From positions 3,475,001 through 3,539,000 of the forward strand of contig NZ_AP027266.1 in NCBI RefSeq assembly GCF_036322625.1: a stretch of 64,000 nucleotides of DNA. Direction: 5' to 3'. The notes beneath the pieces were generated by a model, which saw only the letters and a program-made list of their open reading frames with translations, was not told the origin of the DNA and did not search any database. The first letter of the stretch is position 1. Every line of letters begins with the position of its first letter. The translations under genes were made by a program, and so were the position numbers. This document shows, piece by piece, positions 39,113 to 47,055 of the stretch. Source of the stretch: Roseicyclus marinus (GTDB taxonomy: Bacteria > Pseudomonadota > Alphaproteobacteria > Rhodobacterales > Rhodobacteraceae).

Positions 39113-39979
39113 TTATCTGTCACGGTCGATGATGTAGCGCGCCAGCGCGGCAAGGTTATGCGCCTTTTCGCCATAGGGGGCGAGCGCGGCCTCGGCCTCG
39201 GCGACCAGGTCGGCGGCGCGTGCCTTGGCCCCGTCAAGACCCAGCAGGGAGACAAAGGTCGCCTTGCCCGCCGCCGCATCCTTTTGCAGGGCCTTTCCAG
39301 CCGTCGCCGCATCGCCCGTCACGTCGAGGATGTCATCGGCGATCTGGAAGGCCAGGCCGATGGCCCGCGCATAGCGGCGCAGCGGGGCAGGGTCCGCCCG
39401 GCCAAGGATCGCGCCCGCCTCGGCCGGCCATTCGATCAGGCGGCCCGTCTTGTTGCCCTGCAATTCGGTGATCTGTTCCAGCGTCAGCGGCAGGGCGGCG
39501 GTTTCGGCGGCGATATCCTGTGCCTGCCCCAGAACCATCCCCTGCGCCCCCGAGGCGCGGGCAAGGCTGCCGATCAGGGCAACACGCTGCTCCGCATCGC
39601 CTGCGCGCGCATCGGCCAGCAGTTCAAAGGCGAATGTCTGAAGCGCATCGCCCACCAGGACGGCGGTCGCCTCGTCCCATTTGACATGAACCGTGGGCTG
39701 GCCACGCCGCAGATCGTCGTCATCCATGCAGGGCAGGTCGTCATGGACAAGGCTATAGGCATGCAGGCATTCGACCGCCCCGGCCGCGAACAGCGCCTGC
39801 GCTGGCGGCACATCGAACAAGCCCGCGCTTTCCAGCACGAGAAACCCGCGCAGCCGCTTGCCGCCATTGGTGGCGTAGCGCATCCCCTCGGCCACCCGGT
39901 CCGGGCCAAGCCGCGCCAGTTCCTCGGCGAGAAAACCGGTGATGGCCCGCTGGGCCGCATCGAGCGCCTGCGCGAACAC
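39113..39979 (-). CDS. ispA: Farnesyl diphosphate synthase (polyprenyl synthetase)
   Basis: A 288-residue prenyltransferase. The first aspartate motif is DDLPCMDDDD (about 80-89), with the chain-length region LHAYSLVH before it, and the second is DDILDVTGD (about 222). GGKRLRG binds the isopentenyl diphosphate. The size and motif fit short-chain FPP or GPP synthases. The start is a GTG three bases after the xseB stop, so ribosomes likely continue from xseB. It feeds quinones and other isoprenoids from the dxs pathway next to it. Confidence 0.93.
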   Translation of the reverse strand: MFAQALDAAQRAITGFLAEELARLGPDRVAEGMRYATNGGKRLRGFLVLESAGLFDVPPAQALFAAGAVECLHAYSLVHDDLPCMDDDDLRRGQPTVHVKWDEATAVLVGDALQTFAFELLADARAGDAEQRVALIGSLARASGAQGMVLGQAQDIAAETAALPLTLEQITELQGNKTGRLIEWPAEAGAILGRADPAPLRRYARAIGLAFQIADDILDVTGDAATAGKALQKDAAAGKATFVSLLGLDGAKARAADLVAEAEAALAPYGEKAHNLAALARYIIDRDR

Positions 39980-39982
39980 CTG

Positions 39983-40228
39983 TCAGAGACCCTCGACCGG
40001 TGTCGTGCCTGTGGGCTGGCCGCCCGCGTCGAGCGTGATCTGCGCGACCTTTTCCTCGGCTTCCTTGAGCTTTGCCTCGCAGCGCGCCTTGAGCGCCGCG
40101 CCGCGTTCGTAGAGCTTGATCGACTCTTCCAGCGCGACATCGCCCCGGTCCAGCGCGGTCACGACCTGTTCCAGTTCGCGGATCGCCTCTTCGAAACTCA
40201 TTTCGCCGATCGGCTTGCCCTGGCTCAT
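39983..40228 (-). CDS. xseB: Exodeoxyribonuclease VII small subunit
   Basis: An 81-residue helical protein. SFEEAIRELEQVVTALDRGD and ALEESIKLYERGAALKARC are the XseB signature, forming the coiled coil that binds the large subunit XseA. Exo VII degrades single-stranded DNA in repair. Its ATG overlaps the HDAC-like stop by four bases. xseB next to ispA and dxs is conserved widely, with no known functional link. Confidence 0.94.
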   Translation of the reverse strand: MSQGKPIGEMSFEEAIRELEQVVTALDRGDVALEESIKLYERGAALKARCEAKLKEAEEKVAQITLDAGGQPTGTTPVEGL

Positions 40229-41157
40229 GCGCCCCGCTCCTTCAATTCCGTGACATGTACCGCGACAGATGCCGCGAGTGCGGGCAGATCATAGCCGCCT
40301 TCGAGAGTCGAGACCACGCGCCCGGCGCAGACCTCATCCGCGATGTCGCACAAGGACCGCGTGAGCCAGGCGAAATCTTCCTCGGTCCAGGCGAGGTTGG
40401 CGAGCGGATCATCGACATGGGCGTCAAAGCCCGCCGAAACCAAAATCAGTTCGGGCTGCCAGCTCCGCAACCGGTCAAAGGCCTGCGCCTGGTATACGCG
40501 CCGCATCTCGATGCCGCCGGAACCGGGGGGAAGCGGCAGGTTCAGGACATTGTTCGACCCGCCCCGTTCGCTGGCCGCACCCGTGCCGGGATAAAGCGGG
40601 ATCTGCTGGGACGAGATGAACAGCGCGCGGGGTTCATTCCACAGCACGTCCTGCGTGCCATTGCCGTGATGCACGTCGAAATCCACCACCGCGACGCGGG
40701 ACAGCCCGTGCACCTCGAGCGCATGGCGCGCGGCGATGGCGACGTTGGAAAACAGGCAAAACCCCATCGCGCGGTCCCGTTCGGCGTGGTGGCCGGGCGG
40801 GCGCGTCGCGACAAAGGCGTTGCGGTGGGTTCCCGCCAGAACGGCATCGACCGCGGCAAGGCATCCGCCAACGCCGCGCAGCGCCGCTTCCCACGAACCG
40901 GGGCTGGCCCATGTGTCGGGGTCGAGCCCTGCCATCCCGCTTTCGGGGATACGGGCGCGCACATGGTCGATGTAGTCTTGCGGATGACCCAAAAGCAGCG
41001 CGGCTTCACTGGCCATGGGTGCGATCATCCGCGTCAGGCTGTCGAATTCCGGGGCGGACAGTGCTTCGTTGATCTCTTCCAGCCGCTCGACCCGCTCGGG
41101 GTGGCCGGGCGGCGTGAGATGGTCGAGCCCTGCGGGGTTTTCGACGAGAAGCGTCAT
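40225..41157 (-). CDS. Histone deacetylase-family amidohydrolase
   Basis: A 310-residue zinc-dependent deacetylase fold. Active-site histidines are in RPPGHHAERD (about 118-127), metal ligands in VDFDVHHGNGTQD and SAGFDAHVDDP, and a tyrosine in LEGGYD. Bacterial members act on acetylpolyamines, acetoin-pathway enzymes or other acetylated small molecules and proteins; the substrate is unknown here. It is first in the operon with xseB, ispA and dxs. The ATG at 41157 is chosen because MTLLVENPAGLDHLTPPGHPE fits homologues. Confidence 0.9.
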   Translation of the reverse strand: MTLLVENPAGLDHLTPPGHPERVERLEEINEALSAPEFDSLTRMIAPMASEAALLLGHPQDYIDHVRARIPESGMAGLDPDTWASPGSWEAALRGVGGCLAAVDAVLAGTHRNAFVATRPPGHHAERDRAMGFCLFSNVAIAARHALEVHGLSRVAVVDFDVHHGNGTQDVLWNEPRALFISSQQIPLYPGTGAASERGGSNNVLNLPLPPGSGGIEMRRVYQAQAFDRLRSWQPELILVSAGFDAHVDDPLANLAWTEEDFAWLTRSLCDIADEVCAGRVVSTLEGGYDLPALAASVAVHVTELKERGA

Positions 41158-41176
41158 GGTCTTGCGCCTTTTGGGG

Positions 41177-41890
41177 TCAATCGGGTGACAGCATGTAACC
41201 CGCGCCGCGCACCGTCTGCAAATAGCGCGGCTGTTTCGGGTCCGGCTCGATCTTGCGGCGCAGGCGCGTGATCTGCACATCCACCGCGCGTTCCTGAACC
41301 TGCTCGCCCCCGATCTTGTCCCGGTTCAATAGCGTCACCAGTTCCGCGCGGCTGAACGCCTTGTTCGGCCCGCCGGTGAAGATGCGCATCAGCGCCGCCT
41401 CGGTCGCGGTCAGGCGCACGGGCTGCGCGCCTTGCCACAATTCACCCCGGTCCAGATCGTAGCGAATGGGGCCCAGATGCAGGATCTGGGGCACCTCGGT
41501 CTCGCGCTCTGGCTTGGGCATCCGGCGCAGGACCGCGTTGATCCTGAGCAGCAATTCCTTGGGCTCGAACGGCTTGGCAAGGTAATCGTCGGCCCCGGCC
41601 TCCAGCCCGCTGATCCTGTCGCTCGTTTCGCCGCGTGCGGTCAGAAGCAAGATGGGCGTGCCATGGGCCGCGCGGATGTCGCGGCACAGGCTCAGGCCAT
41701 CCTCGCCCGGCATCATCACGTCGAGCACGATCAGGTCAAAGGCCAGACCCGCCAGCAAGCGCCGCGCCTGTGCCGCATCGCGCGCCACCGTCGCCATGAA
41801 GCCGTGCCGGATCAGGAATTTCTGCAAAAGACCCCGGATGCGTTCGTCATCATCCACGATCAGCAGATGTGCGCCGATATCCGTCGTCAT
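41177..41890 (-). CDS. petR: OmpR-family response regulator PetR
   Basis: A 237-residue regulator: receiver with Asp13-15, phospho-Asp57 (LIVLDVMMPGEDG) and Lys near 107 (LAKPFEP), then a winged helix (RAVDVQITRLRRKIEPD). It directly follows a MarR-family gene with an ATGA overlap (41887-41890). Rhodobacter capsulatus has this pair, petP-petR, next to petABC (cytochrome bc1), where it is needed for growth. No sensor kinase gene is near and petABC is not in the window. Confidence 0.86.
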   Translation of the reverse strand: MTTDIGAHLLIVDDDERIRGLLQKFLIRHGFMATVARDAAQARRLLAGLAFDLIVLDVMMPGEDGLSLCRDIRAAHGTPILLLTARGETSDRISGLEAGADDYLAKPFEPKELLLRINAVLRRMPKPERETEVPQILHLGPIRYDLDRGELWQGAQPVRLTATEAALMRIFTGGPNKAFSRAELVTLLNRDKIGGEQVQERAVDVQITRLRRKIEPDPKQPRYLQTVRGAGYMLSPD

Positions 41891-42402
41891 CGGGTGCCGT
41901 CCCCGCCTTCCTGGTAGTGGCGGCGCATGTCGGGGTCCATCATCTGTTCCAGCACCGCGCGAAAGCCCGCGACCGCATCGGGCCCTGCATTGCGAAAGGC
42001 ATCGCGCATCCGGTTGCGCTGCGCCTCGGACAGGGCGCGCTCCAGATCGGCGCCCTTTTGCGTCAGGAACAGGTGGCGTTCACGCTTGTCGCGGGTGCCG
42101 ACGCGGCTGTCCACCAGGCCATCCTCGACCAGCGTGCGCAGAACGCGGTTCAGGGATTGCTTCGTCACCCCGAGGATCGAGAGCAGGTTGTTCACCGTCG
42201 TGCCGGGTGAGCGGTTGATGAAATGGATCGCCCGGTGATGCGCGCGACCATATCCGTAATCCTGCAAGATGCGGTCAGGGTCGGCGGTGAAGCCCCGATA
42301 GGCAAAGAACATGGCCTCGATCCCCCGGCGCAACTGGTCGTCGGTGAGAAACAGAAGGCTTTCCCCGCGCCCCATCAGGTTCGCCGCGTTGCGATCTGCC
42401 AT
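41887..42402 (-). CDS. petP: MarR-family regulator PetP
   Basis: A 171-residue winged-helix protein. The helix-turn-helix reads NNLLSILGVTKQSLNRVLRT (about 71-90) and the wing DSRVGTRDKRERHLFLTQKG. MarR proteins are often autoregulated by a palindrome near their own start; one lies 46 bases upstream (42448-42466). AAGGGA with seven bases spacing precedes the ATG. Same order and overlap as the R. capsulatus petP-petR pair. Confidence 0.86.
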   Translation of the reverse strand: MADRNAANLMGRGESLLFLTDDQLRRGIEAMFFAYRGFTADPDRILQDYGYGRAHHRAIHFINRSPGTTVNNLLSILGVTKQSLNRVLRTLVEDGLVDSRVGTRDKRERHLFLTQKGADLERALSEAQRNRMRDAFRNAGPDAVAGFRAVLEQMMDPDMRRHYQEGGDGTR

Positions 42403-42447
42403 CTGGCTGTCCCTTCCGTTTTCCCCTTCGGGATTTTGGGGCAGTTT

Positions 42448-42466
42448 AAGTCAGCCTTGTTGACTT
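42448..42466. promoter_or_regulatory. 19-bp palindrome, candidate PetP (MarR) operator
   Basis: AAGTCA-gccttgt-TGACTT, perfect 6-bp arms with a 7-base spacer, in the AT-rich 191 bases between divergent petP and ilvE. TTGACT within its right arm (42460-42465) could be the -35 of an ilvE promoter. Size and place fit a MarR-type operator; binding is inferred. Confidence 0.5.
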
Positions 42467-42593
42467 TCCAAGAATCAATTGTTAGCGAATAGGGCGTTTT
42501 GCGCAATAATATGTCCGCTTCGGGCATTTTTCGCGCAACATTCGAAAAACCATCCGGTGGGAAGAGCCGGTGACAGAGACGAGGATCAGGACG

Positions 42594-43463
42594 ATGGCCG
42601 GGGCCTATGACGATCGTGACGGCAAGATCTGGTTGGATGGGGCGCTGGTGGATTGGCGGTCGGCCAATGTGCACATCCTGACCCATGCGATGCACTATGC
42701 CTCCTCCGTATTCGAGGGAGAGCGGGCCTATAACGGCAAGATCTTTGAATCCCGCTGGCATTCCGAGCGCCTGCTGAAATCGGGCGAGATGATCGACATG
42801 CCGATCCCCTATACCGTCGACGAGATCGAGGCCGCGAAATACGAGGTCATGCAGGCCAATGGCCTGACCGACGCCTATGTCCGCGCCATCGCGTGGCGGG
42901 GTGCGGGCGACGACATGGGTGTCTCGTCCAAGCGCAACCCGGTGCGGATGGCCGTCGCGGCCTGGAGCTGGGGCAATTACTACGGCGATGCAAAGACCAA
43001 GGGCGCCAAGCTCGACATCGCGAAATGGCGCCGCCCGGCCCCCGAAACCGCACCCTATCAGGCCAAGGCTGCGGGCCTCTACATGATCGCGACCATGTCC
43101 AAGCATGCCGCCGAGGCCAAGGGCTGCTCGGATGCGATGATGTTCGACTACCGCGGCTATATCGCCGAGGCGACGGGTGCGAACATCTTCTTCGTCAAGG
43201 ATGGCGAGGTGCACACGCCCAAGCCCGATTGCTTCCTCAACGGGATCACCCGGCAGACCGTGATCGGCATGCTGAACGAGCGCCAGATCAAGGTCCATGA
43301 ACGCCACATCATGCCCGAGGAGCTGGAAGGTTTCGAACAATGCTGGCTGACCGGCACCGCCGCCGAAGTCACGCCGGTAGGCCAGATCGGCGACTACAAT
43401 TTCGAGGTGGGATCGCTCACGCGCCACATGTCGGACGCTTACGAGGCGCTGGTTCGGGCCTGA
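42594..43463 (+). CDS. ilvE: Branched-chain amino acid aminotransferase
   Basis: A 289-residue fold-type IV PLP enzyme for the last step of leucine, isoleucine and valine synthesis. THAMHYASSVFEGERAY (30-46), WSWGNYYG, the PLP-lysine in YQAKAAGLY (Lys158) and YRGYIAEATGANIFF are characteristic. The ATG at 42594 follows GAGGATCAGGACG; an in-frame GTG at 42570 would add eight residues (MTETRIRT) and also has a purine-rich site, so the start is not certain. Divergent from petP. Confidence 0.92.
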   Translation: MAGAYDDRDGKIWLDGALVDWRSANVHILTHAMHYASSVFEGERAYNGKIFESRWHSERLLKSGEMIDMPIPYTVDEIEAAKYEVMQANGLTDAYVRAIAWRGAGDDMGVSSKRNPVRMAVAAWSWGNYYGDAKTKGAKLDIAKWRRPAPETAPYQAKAAGLYMIATMSKHAAEAKGCSDAMMFDYRGYIAEATGANIFFVKDGEVHTPKPDCFLNGITRQTVIGMLNERQIKVHERHIMPEELEGFEQCWLTGTAAEVTPVGQIGDYNFEVGSLTRHMSDAYEALVRA

Positions 43464-43466
43464 GGG

Positions 43467-43940
43467 TCAGTGACGGGCCTTCATGGTCGCCCAGACCGCG
43501 AAGGCCCGTCTATCCTTGTTGTCCGTCCGTCGATAAAGCCTGATTGCTTCTTCCACGGCATCGATGATCTGCACGACATCGCTGAGTTGGAAGCGTGACA
43601 TGGGGTCGTAATCAGCATTGTGCCGATCCTCCTGCAACTTCACGAACAAGTTGCCGAAGTCTTGGATTTCTTGCGGAAATCTCGTCATCACCTTGCCATT
43701 GCTGCATTGGGCCTTGGCGAACCCGTGCTCGACCGAACGGTAGGCTTGGCGCCATGCGGGCGCGCTTCGCATCGACCCGGCAGTCCCGATCATTCCGTCG
43801 GCTACTGTTCTGCAGACCTCATGAAACAGGGCGTAATATGCGCTGCTGACCGCGCGTTTCAGGTCGGATTGTCGAGGCCTGCGCGATGAACGCCTCGTCA
43901 CTAAGAGTTTTGCCGTTTGGATAAGGTCAAGCGGCTGCAG
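43467..43940 (-). CDS. HEPN-like protein, apparent CTG start
   Basis: A 157-residue helical protein. DLKRAVSSAYYALFHEVC (near 24-41) is the signature of the AYYALFH branch of HEPN-fold proteins, and RHNADYDP near 116 is a second conserved block. The canonical RNase motif RxxxxH is not seen, so nuclease activity is doubtful. No ATG, GTG or TTG gives the complete fold; CTG at 43940 begins QPLDLIQTAKLL, the usual N-terminal helix, and has AGGAAG six bases before it. It overlaps the upstream small gene by 14 bases. A GTG at 43901 would cut off helix one. Confidence 0.7.
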   Translation of the reverse strand: MQPLDLIQTAKLLVTRRSSRRPRQSDLKRAVSSAYYALFHEVCRTVADGMIGTAGSMRSAPAWRQAYRSVEHGFAKAQCSNGKVMTRFPQEIQDFGNLFVKLQEDRHNADYDPMSRFQLSDVVQIIDAVEEAIRLYRRTDNKDRRAFAVWATMKARH

Positions 43941-44217
43941 CTGCGTCTTCCTTGACGGTCGCGAAGTTGAACATCGGGAATTCGTTAACGTCGAGGGGAA
44001 TGAGCGCCTCACGCAGATTGCGTATCAAGCCCCTTACGGCTGTCGGATTGAGCCTGTCATTTTCGGCTTCGAACACGATCTTGATCCGCAAGATCGGGTC
44101 GCCGTCGTGGTCCAGATCGCGTGCCACGTCCACCCGCACGATCCGTGCAGGGCGAAGCTCACGCACAATTACATCGTGTATCGCCGTAAAAAGGGTTTGA
44201 TCGATCACCTTGGTCAT
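43927..44217 (-). CDS. Small protein upstream of the HEPN-like gene
   Basis: A 96-residue acidic-to-neutral protein (MTKVIDQTLFTAIHDVIV, RIVRVDVARDLDHDGDPI, FEAENDRLNPTAVRGLIRNL). I do not recognise it. The DHDGDPILRIKIVFEA segment suggests a beta-hairpin fold, and the C-terminus is alanine-rich. Its size, position before a HEPN gene and overlap with it suggest an antitoxin-like partner, which is inference. The promoter lies nine bases from the ATG, so the message may be leaderless. Base composition is lower in GC than its neighbours. Confidence 0.6.
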   Translation of the reverse strand: MTKVIDQTLFTAIHDVIVRELRPARIVRVDVARDLDHDGDPILRIKIVFEAENDRLNPTAVRGLIRNLREALIPLDVNEFPMFNFATVKEDAAAAA

Positions 44218-44226
44218 GATCCCATC

Positions 44227-44255
44227 AATATAGACATTCCTTTACAATTCGTGAA
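44227..44255 (-). promoter_or_regulatory. Promoter for the small-protein/HEPN pair
   Basis: On the minus strand TTCACG (-35, 44250-44255) and TATATT (-10, 44227-44232) are 17 bases apart, 4 of 6 and 5 of 6 matches to the sigma-70 consensus. The -10 ends nine bases before the ATG at 44217, so transcription should start at or next to it, giving a leaderless message. Confidence 0.4.
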
Positions 44256-44317
44256 TCCGAAAAGGCCCGGGTTCCCTTTCTCTTGATTTCCGCCCCCATC
44301 GCCCCCACCATTCCCCC

Positions 44318-44662
44318 ATGGTCATGCAGTTCCAGCCCATCGGGCCCGCCGCGCGCACGGATCAGGTTGCCTTCGACCGCAAGGAGCTGGGCGTGATCCT
44401 GACGCTCTATGGTCGCATGGTGGCCGCGGGCGAATGGCGGGATTACGGGATCTCGCATCTGAGCGATGTCGCGGTCTTTTCCGTTTTCCGGCGCACGGCC
44501 GAACACCCGATCTACCGGATCGAGAAACGCCCGCGCCTGCGCGAGCGGCAGGGCATGTATGCCGTCATCGGCATGGACGGGCAGATCCTCAAGCGCGGGC
44601 ATGACCTCAGGACCGTTCTGCGCGTGCTGGAACGCAAGCTGATCCGCGCGGTCGATCCCTAA
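44318..44662 (+). CDS. DUF2794 family protein
   Basis: A 114-residue alphaproteobacterial protein of unknown role. FDRKELGVILTLYGRMVAAG followed by EWRDY, and AVFSVFRRTAEHPIYRIEK, RQGMYAVIGMDGQILKRGHD are the DUF2794 hallmarks. It is soluble, probably alpha-beta and conserved from Rhodobacter to Rhizobium. The ATG at 44318 is followed by another at 44324; the first is kept. Its TAA stop forms the first bases of a RIME-like repeat. Confidence 0.88.
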   Translation: MVMQFQPIGPAARTDQVAFDRKELGVILTLYGRMVAAGEWRDYGISHLSDVAVFSVFRRTAEHPIYRIEKRPRLRERQGMYAVIGMDGQILKRGHDLRTVLRVLERKLIRAVDP

Positions 44663-44764
44663 AGCATGTCGCGCAAAAGTGGGAACCGGTTTTGCGCTCC
44701 CCGGACATGCAAAATCATAGGTTAGAGAGCGGCGCGTGAATGCGAATGAACGCGATGCGCTCTA
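44660..44764. repeat. RIME-like two-hairpin element, copy 2 (105 bp)
   Basis: The second copy of the element at 22027-22131. Hairpins pair GCATGTC/GACATGC, CGCAAAA/TTTTGCG and AGAGCG-CGCGT/ACGCG-GCGCTCT. It fills the space between convergent genes: TAA of the DUF2794 gene at its left end and CTA (44762-44764), the TAG stop of the NlpC/P60 gene, at its right end. Confidence 0.85.
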
Positions 44765-45604
44765 GCCAAGACCCGGCAAGCGGCGAATGGCCGTGATGTC
44801 TCCGAATTCGCGCGCCGCGATCCGCTCGGCGGCCTCGGCCAGCGGTTCATAGGCGACCGCCATGTGGTGGGCATTGGCATGAAGCAGCATCGTGTCGCTC
44901 GACATCATGCCCACATGCCCGCGCCAGAACACCAGGTCGCCCCGTTCCAGCGGCGCATCTTGGGGCACATCCTGCCCGAGGGCGGCGAATTGCTGATCGC
45001 TGTCGCGCGGGCAATCGATGCCGCAGGCCACCAGCGCGGTCTGAACCAGCCCCGAACAATCGATGCCCCATCGGCTGCATCCGCCCCACAGGTAGGGGGT
45101 GCCGAGGAAAAGATCGGCAATGCCGACGGGATCGGAAAATCGCGCCTTGATCGGCATCAGGTGCTGGCCGGGGATGTAATGCCCGGTGTGGATTCGCTGG
45201 AACCCGTCGCGCTCGCCCGTCACCTGCACCTGGCTGCCGAAAAACAGGGCGACATCCGGCGCGGCCTTCATGTCGGGCTTGGGGTAGAGATGCGTTGCGG
45301 GCGAGATGACCCAATGCGTCGCCTCCACCGCGCCGGTCAGCGCGCCGGACAGGATATAGCCGCAATACCCGTCCCGCTCGGCCATGCCGAAGGTGAAGCC
45401 TTCGTCGGTCTCCAGCGCAAGAAACCGTTCCCCGAACAAAAGCTGGCTTGCCCGCGCCCCGCGCGGCGTTTCGGTGATGTTGACCATGGGTTGCTGGACA
45501 CTCATCCAGCGCCCTTTGACGAAGCGTTCGGCCTCCACCTCGCCCTCGAGCGAGACATGGGCGACACGACCGTTCGAGGGCGTCAGGCGCATGTCACGGG
45601 TCAT
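44762..45604 (-). CDS. NlpC/P60 family peptidoglycan endopeptidase
   Basis: A 280-residue protein: two SH3-like parts (about 12-150) then NlpC/P60 with catalytic Cys183 (GIDCSGLVQ), His230 (WRGHVGMM) and a third polar residue, His242. It would cut peptide stems between D-Glu and the diamino acid. No signal peptide is visible, so it may act on recycled or released muropeptides or be exported differently. The ATGA overlap with the M17 aminopeptidase stop suggests the pair degrades murein peptides together. Confidence 0.9.
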   Translation of the reverse strand: MTRDMRLTPSNGRVAHVSLEGEVEAERFVKGRWMSVQQPMVNITETPRGARASQLLFGERFLALETDEGFTFGMAERDGYCGYILSGALTGAVEATHWVISPATHLYPKPDMKAAPDVALFFGSQVQVTGERDGFQRIHTGHYIPGQHLMPIKARFSDPVGIADLFLGTPYLWGGCSRWGIDCSGLVQTALVACGIDCPRDSDQQFAALGQDVPQDAPLERGDLVFWRGHVGMMSSDTMLLHANAHHMAVAYEPLAEAAERIAAREFGDITAIRRLPGLG

Positions 45605-46992
45605 GGTGCGGTTCCGTCGATCAAGGCCTGGAAGATGGCGCGCGCGCCCATGCCGACGCCGCCCTTGGGCCGCGCGGGCGCATTTGACGGCGACCAGCCG
45701 TAAATGTCGAAATGGGCATATTTCGGAACATCCGGCACGAAACGGCGCAGGAAAAGCGCCGCGGTGATCGCGCCCGCCATCCCGCCCGAGGGCGCATTGT
45801 CCAGATCCGCGATGCCCGGTTCGATCATGCCCTCGTAGGGCGCGTGGAACGGCAGCCGCCAGACCGGATCGGCCACACGGGTCGCGGACTGGGTCAGGGC
45901 GCTGGCGAACCCCTCGTCATCGGTGAAAAACGGCGCAAGATCGGCGCCAAGCGCGACACGGGCGGCCCCGGTCAGCGTCGCCATGGAAATCGTCAGATCG
46001 GCAGGGTCTTCGTTGGCCAGGGCCAGCGCATCGGCCAGGACCAGCCGCCCCTCGGCATCGGTATTGTTGATCTCGACCGTCTTGCCATTGCGCGCGGTAA
46101 AGATGTCGCCGGGCCGAAAGGAATTGCCCGCAACCGCGTTTTCCACCGCCGGGATCAGCACCCGCAGCGACAGGTCCAGCCCTTCGGCCATGATCATCTG
46201 CGCAAGGCCCAGAACCGTTGCAGCCCCGCCCATGTCCTTTTTCATCAGGCCCATGGACGCGCCGGGTTTGAGGTTCAAACCCCCGGTGTCGAAACAGACG
46301 CCCTTGCCCACCAGGGTCAGCTTGCGCCCACCCTTGCCCCAGCGCAGGTCGATCAGGCGCGGCGCACGTGCCGCGGCGCGGCCCACGGTATGGATCAGGG
46401 GGAAATTGGACGCCAAAAGCGCCTCGCCCTCGGTGACGGTGATCTCTGCCCCGAATTGTGCGGCCAGATCACGGGCTGCCGCCTCCAGCGCGTCGGGGCC
46501 CATATCCTCGGCCGGCGTGTTGATCAGATCGCGGGTCAGCGCCTCGGCTGCGGCGATCCGTTCCAGCCGCGCGCAGTCAACGCCCCTTGGCGCGACAAGC
46601 CGGGCCTTGGGTCGGGATTGCGGGCGGTAGCGGTCGAACCGATAGAGCGACAAGAGGTAGCCCAGCGCGATTTCCTCACCCTCGGCCCCGTCAAGCGGCG
46701 CGGCCAAGGCATAGGTCGCATCGGGCAGGGCCGCAATGGCGGCCCCGATGGCGAACCGCTTGCGCAGCCGGTCTTGCGCCGTGCCGGTGCCGATCAGGAT
46801 GGCGGAGGGCCGACCGTCCTCGCCGGGAAGGGCGCAGACCTCGGCCAGCGCGCCGGCAAAGCCATGATGGCGCGCCCAGGCCTGTTGCGGCGCGCCAAGC
46901 TTTGCCAGCACCGCATCCACCCCAGCGGGGGCGATCAGGTGCAGCGGAATGGCATCGTCGGTGGCGGGGGCGAAATGCAGGGTCTGTGACAT
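45601..46992 (-). CDS. Leucyl aminopeptidase family protein (M17)
   Basis: A 463-residue M17 peptidase with two-metal active site. GKGVCFDTGGLNLKPGASM, MKKDMGGAA and the family signature NNTDAEGRLVLADAL are present. It removes N-terminal amino acids from peptides in the cytoplasm; the short N-terminal domain places it with the PepB-like alphaproteobacterial group. Start at 46992 (MSQTLHFAPATDD). Translationally coupled to the NlpC/P60 gene downstream. Confidence 0.92.
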   Translation of the reverse strand: MSQTLHFAPATDDAIPLHLIAPAGVDAVLAKLGAPQQAWARHHGFAGALAEVCALPGEDGRPSAILIGTGTAQDRLRKRFAIGAAIAALPDATYALAAPLDGAEGEEIALGYLLSLYRFDRYRPQSRPKARLVAPRGVDCARLERIAAAEALTRDLINTPAEDMGPDALEAAARDLAAQFGAEITVTEGEALLASNFPLIHTVGRAAARAPRLIDLRWGKGGRKLTLVGKGVCFDTGGLNLKPGASMGLMKKDMGGAATVLGLAQMIMAEGLDLSLRVLIPAVENAVAGNSFRPGDIFTARNGKTVEINNTDAEGRLVLADALALANEDPADLTISMATLTGAARVALGADLAPFFTDDEGFASALTQSATRVADPVWRLPFHAPYEGMIEPGIADLDNAPSGGMAGAITAALFLRRFVPDVPKYAHFDIYGWSPSNAPARPKGGVGMGARAIFQALIDGTAP

Positions 46993-47055
46993 GTGATTAC
47001 GGCCTTGATCGCTCGGGGCGCACACTAGCGCCCGCCCCCGCCGCCGCAAGTGGCC

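Noticed and set aside
40225-41157. Histone deacetylase homologue as sign of histone-like chromatin control
   Set aside because: Bacterial members of this fold act on acetylated small molecules or enzymes; operon context is isoprenoid and repair genes.
43467-43940. HEPN-like protein as an RNase toxin
   Set aside because: The RxxxxH catalytic motif of HEPN RNases could not be found; only the fold signature is kept, so RNase activity was not claimed.
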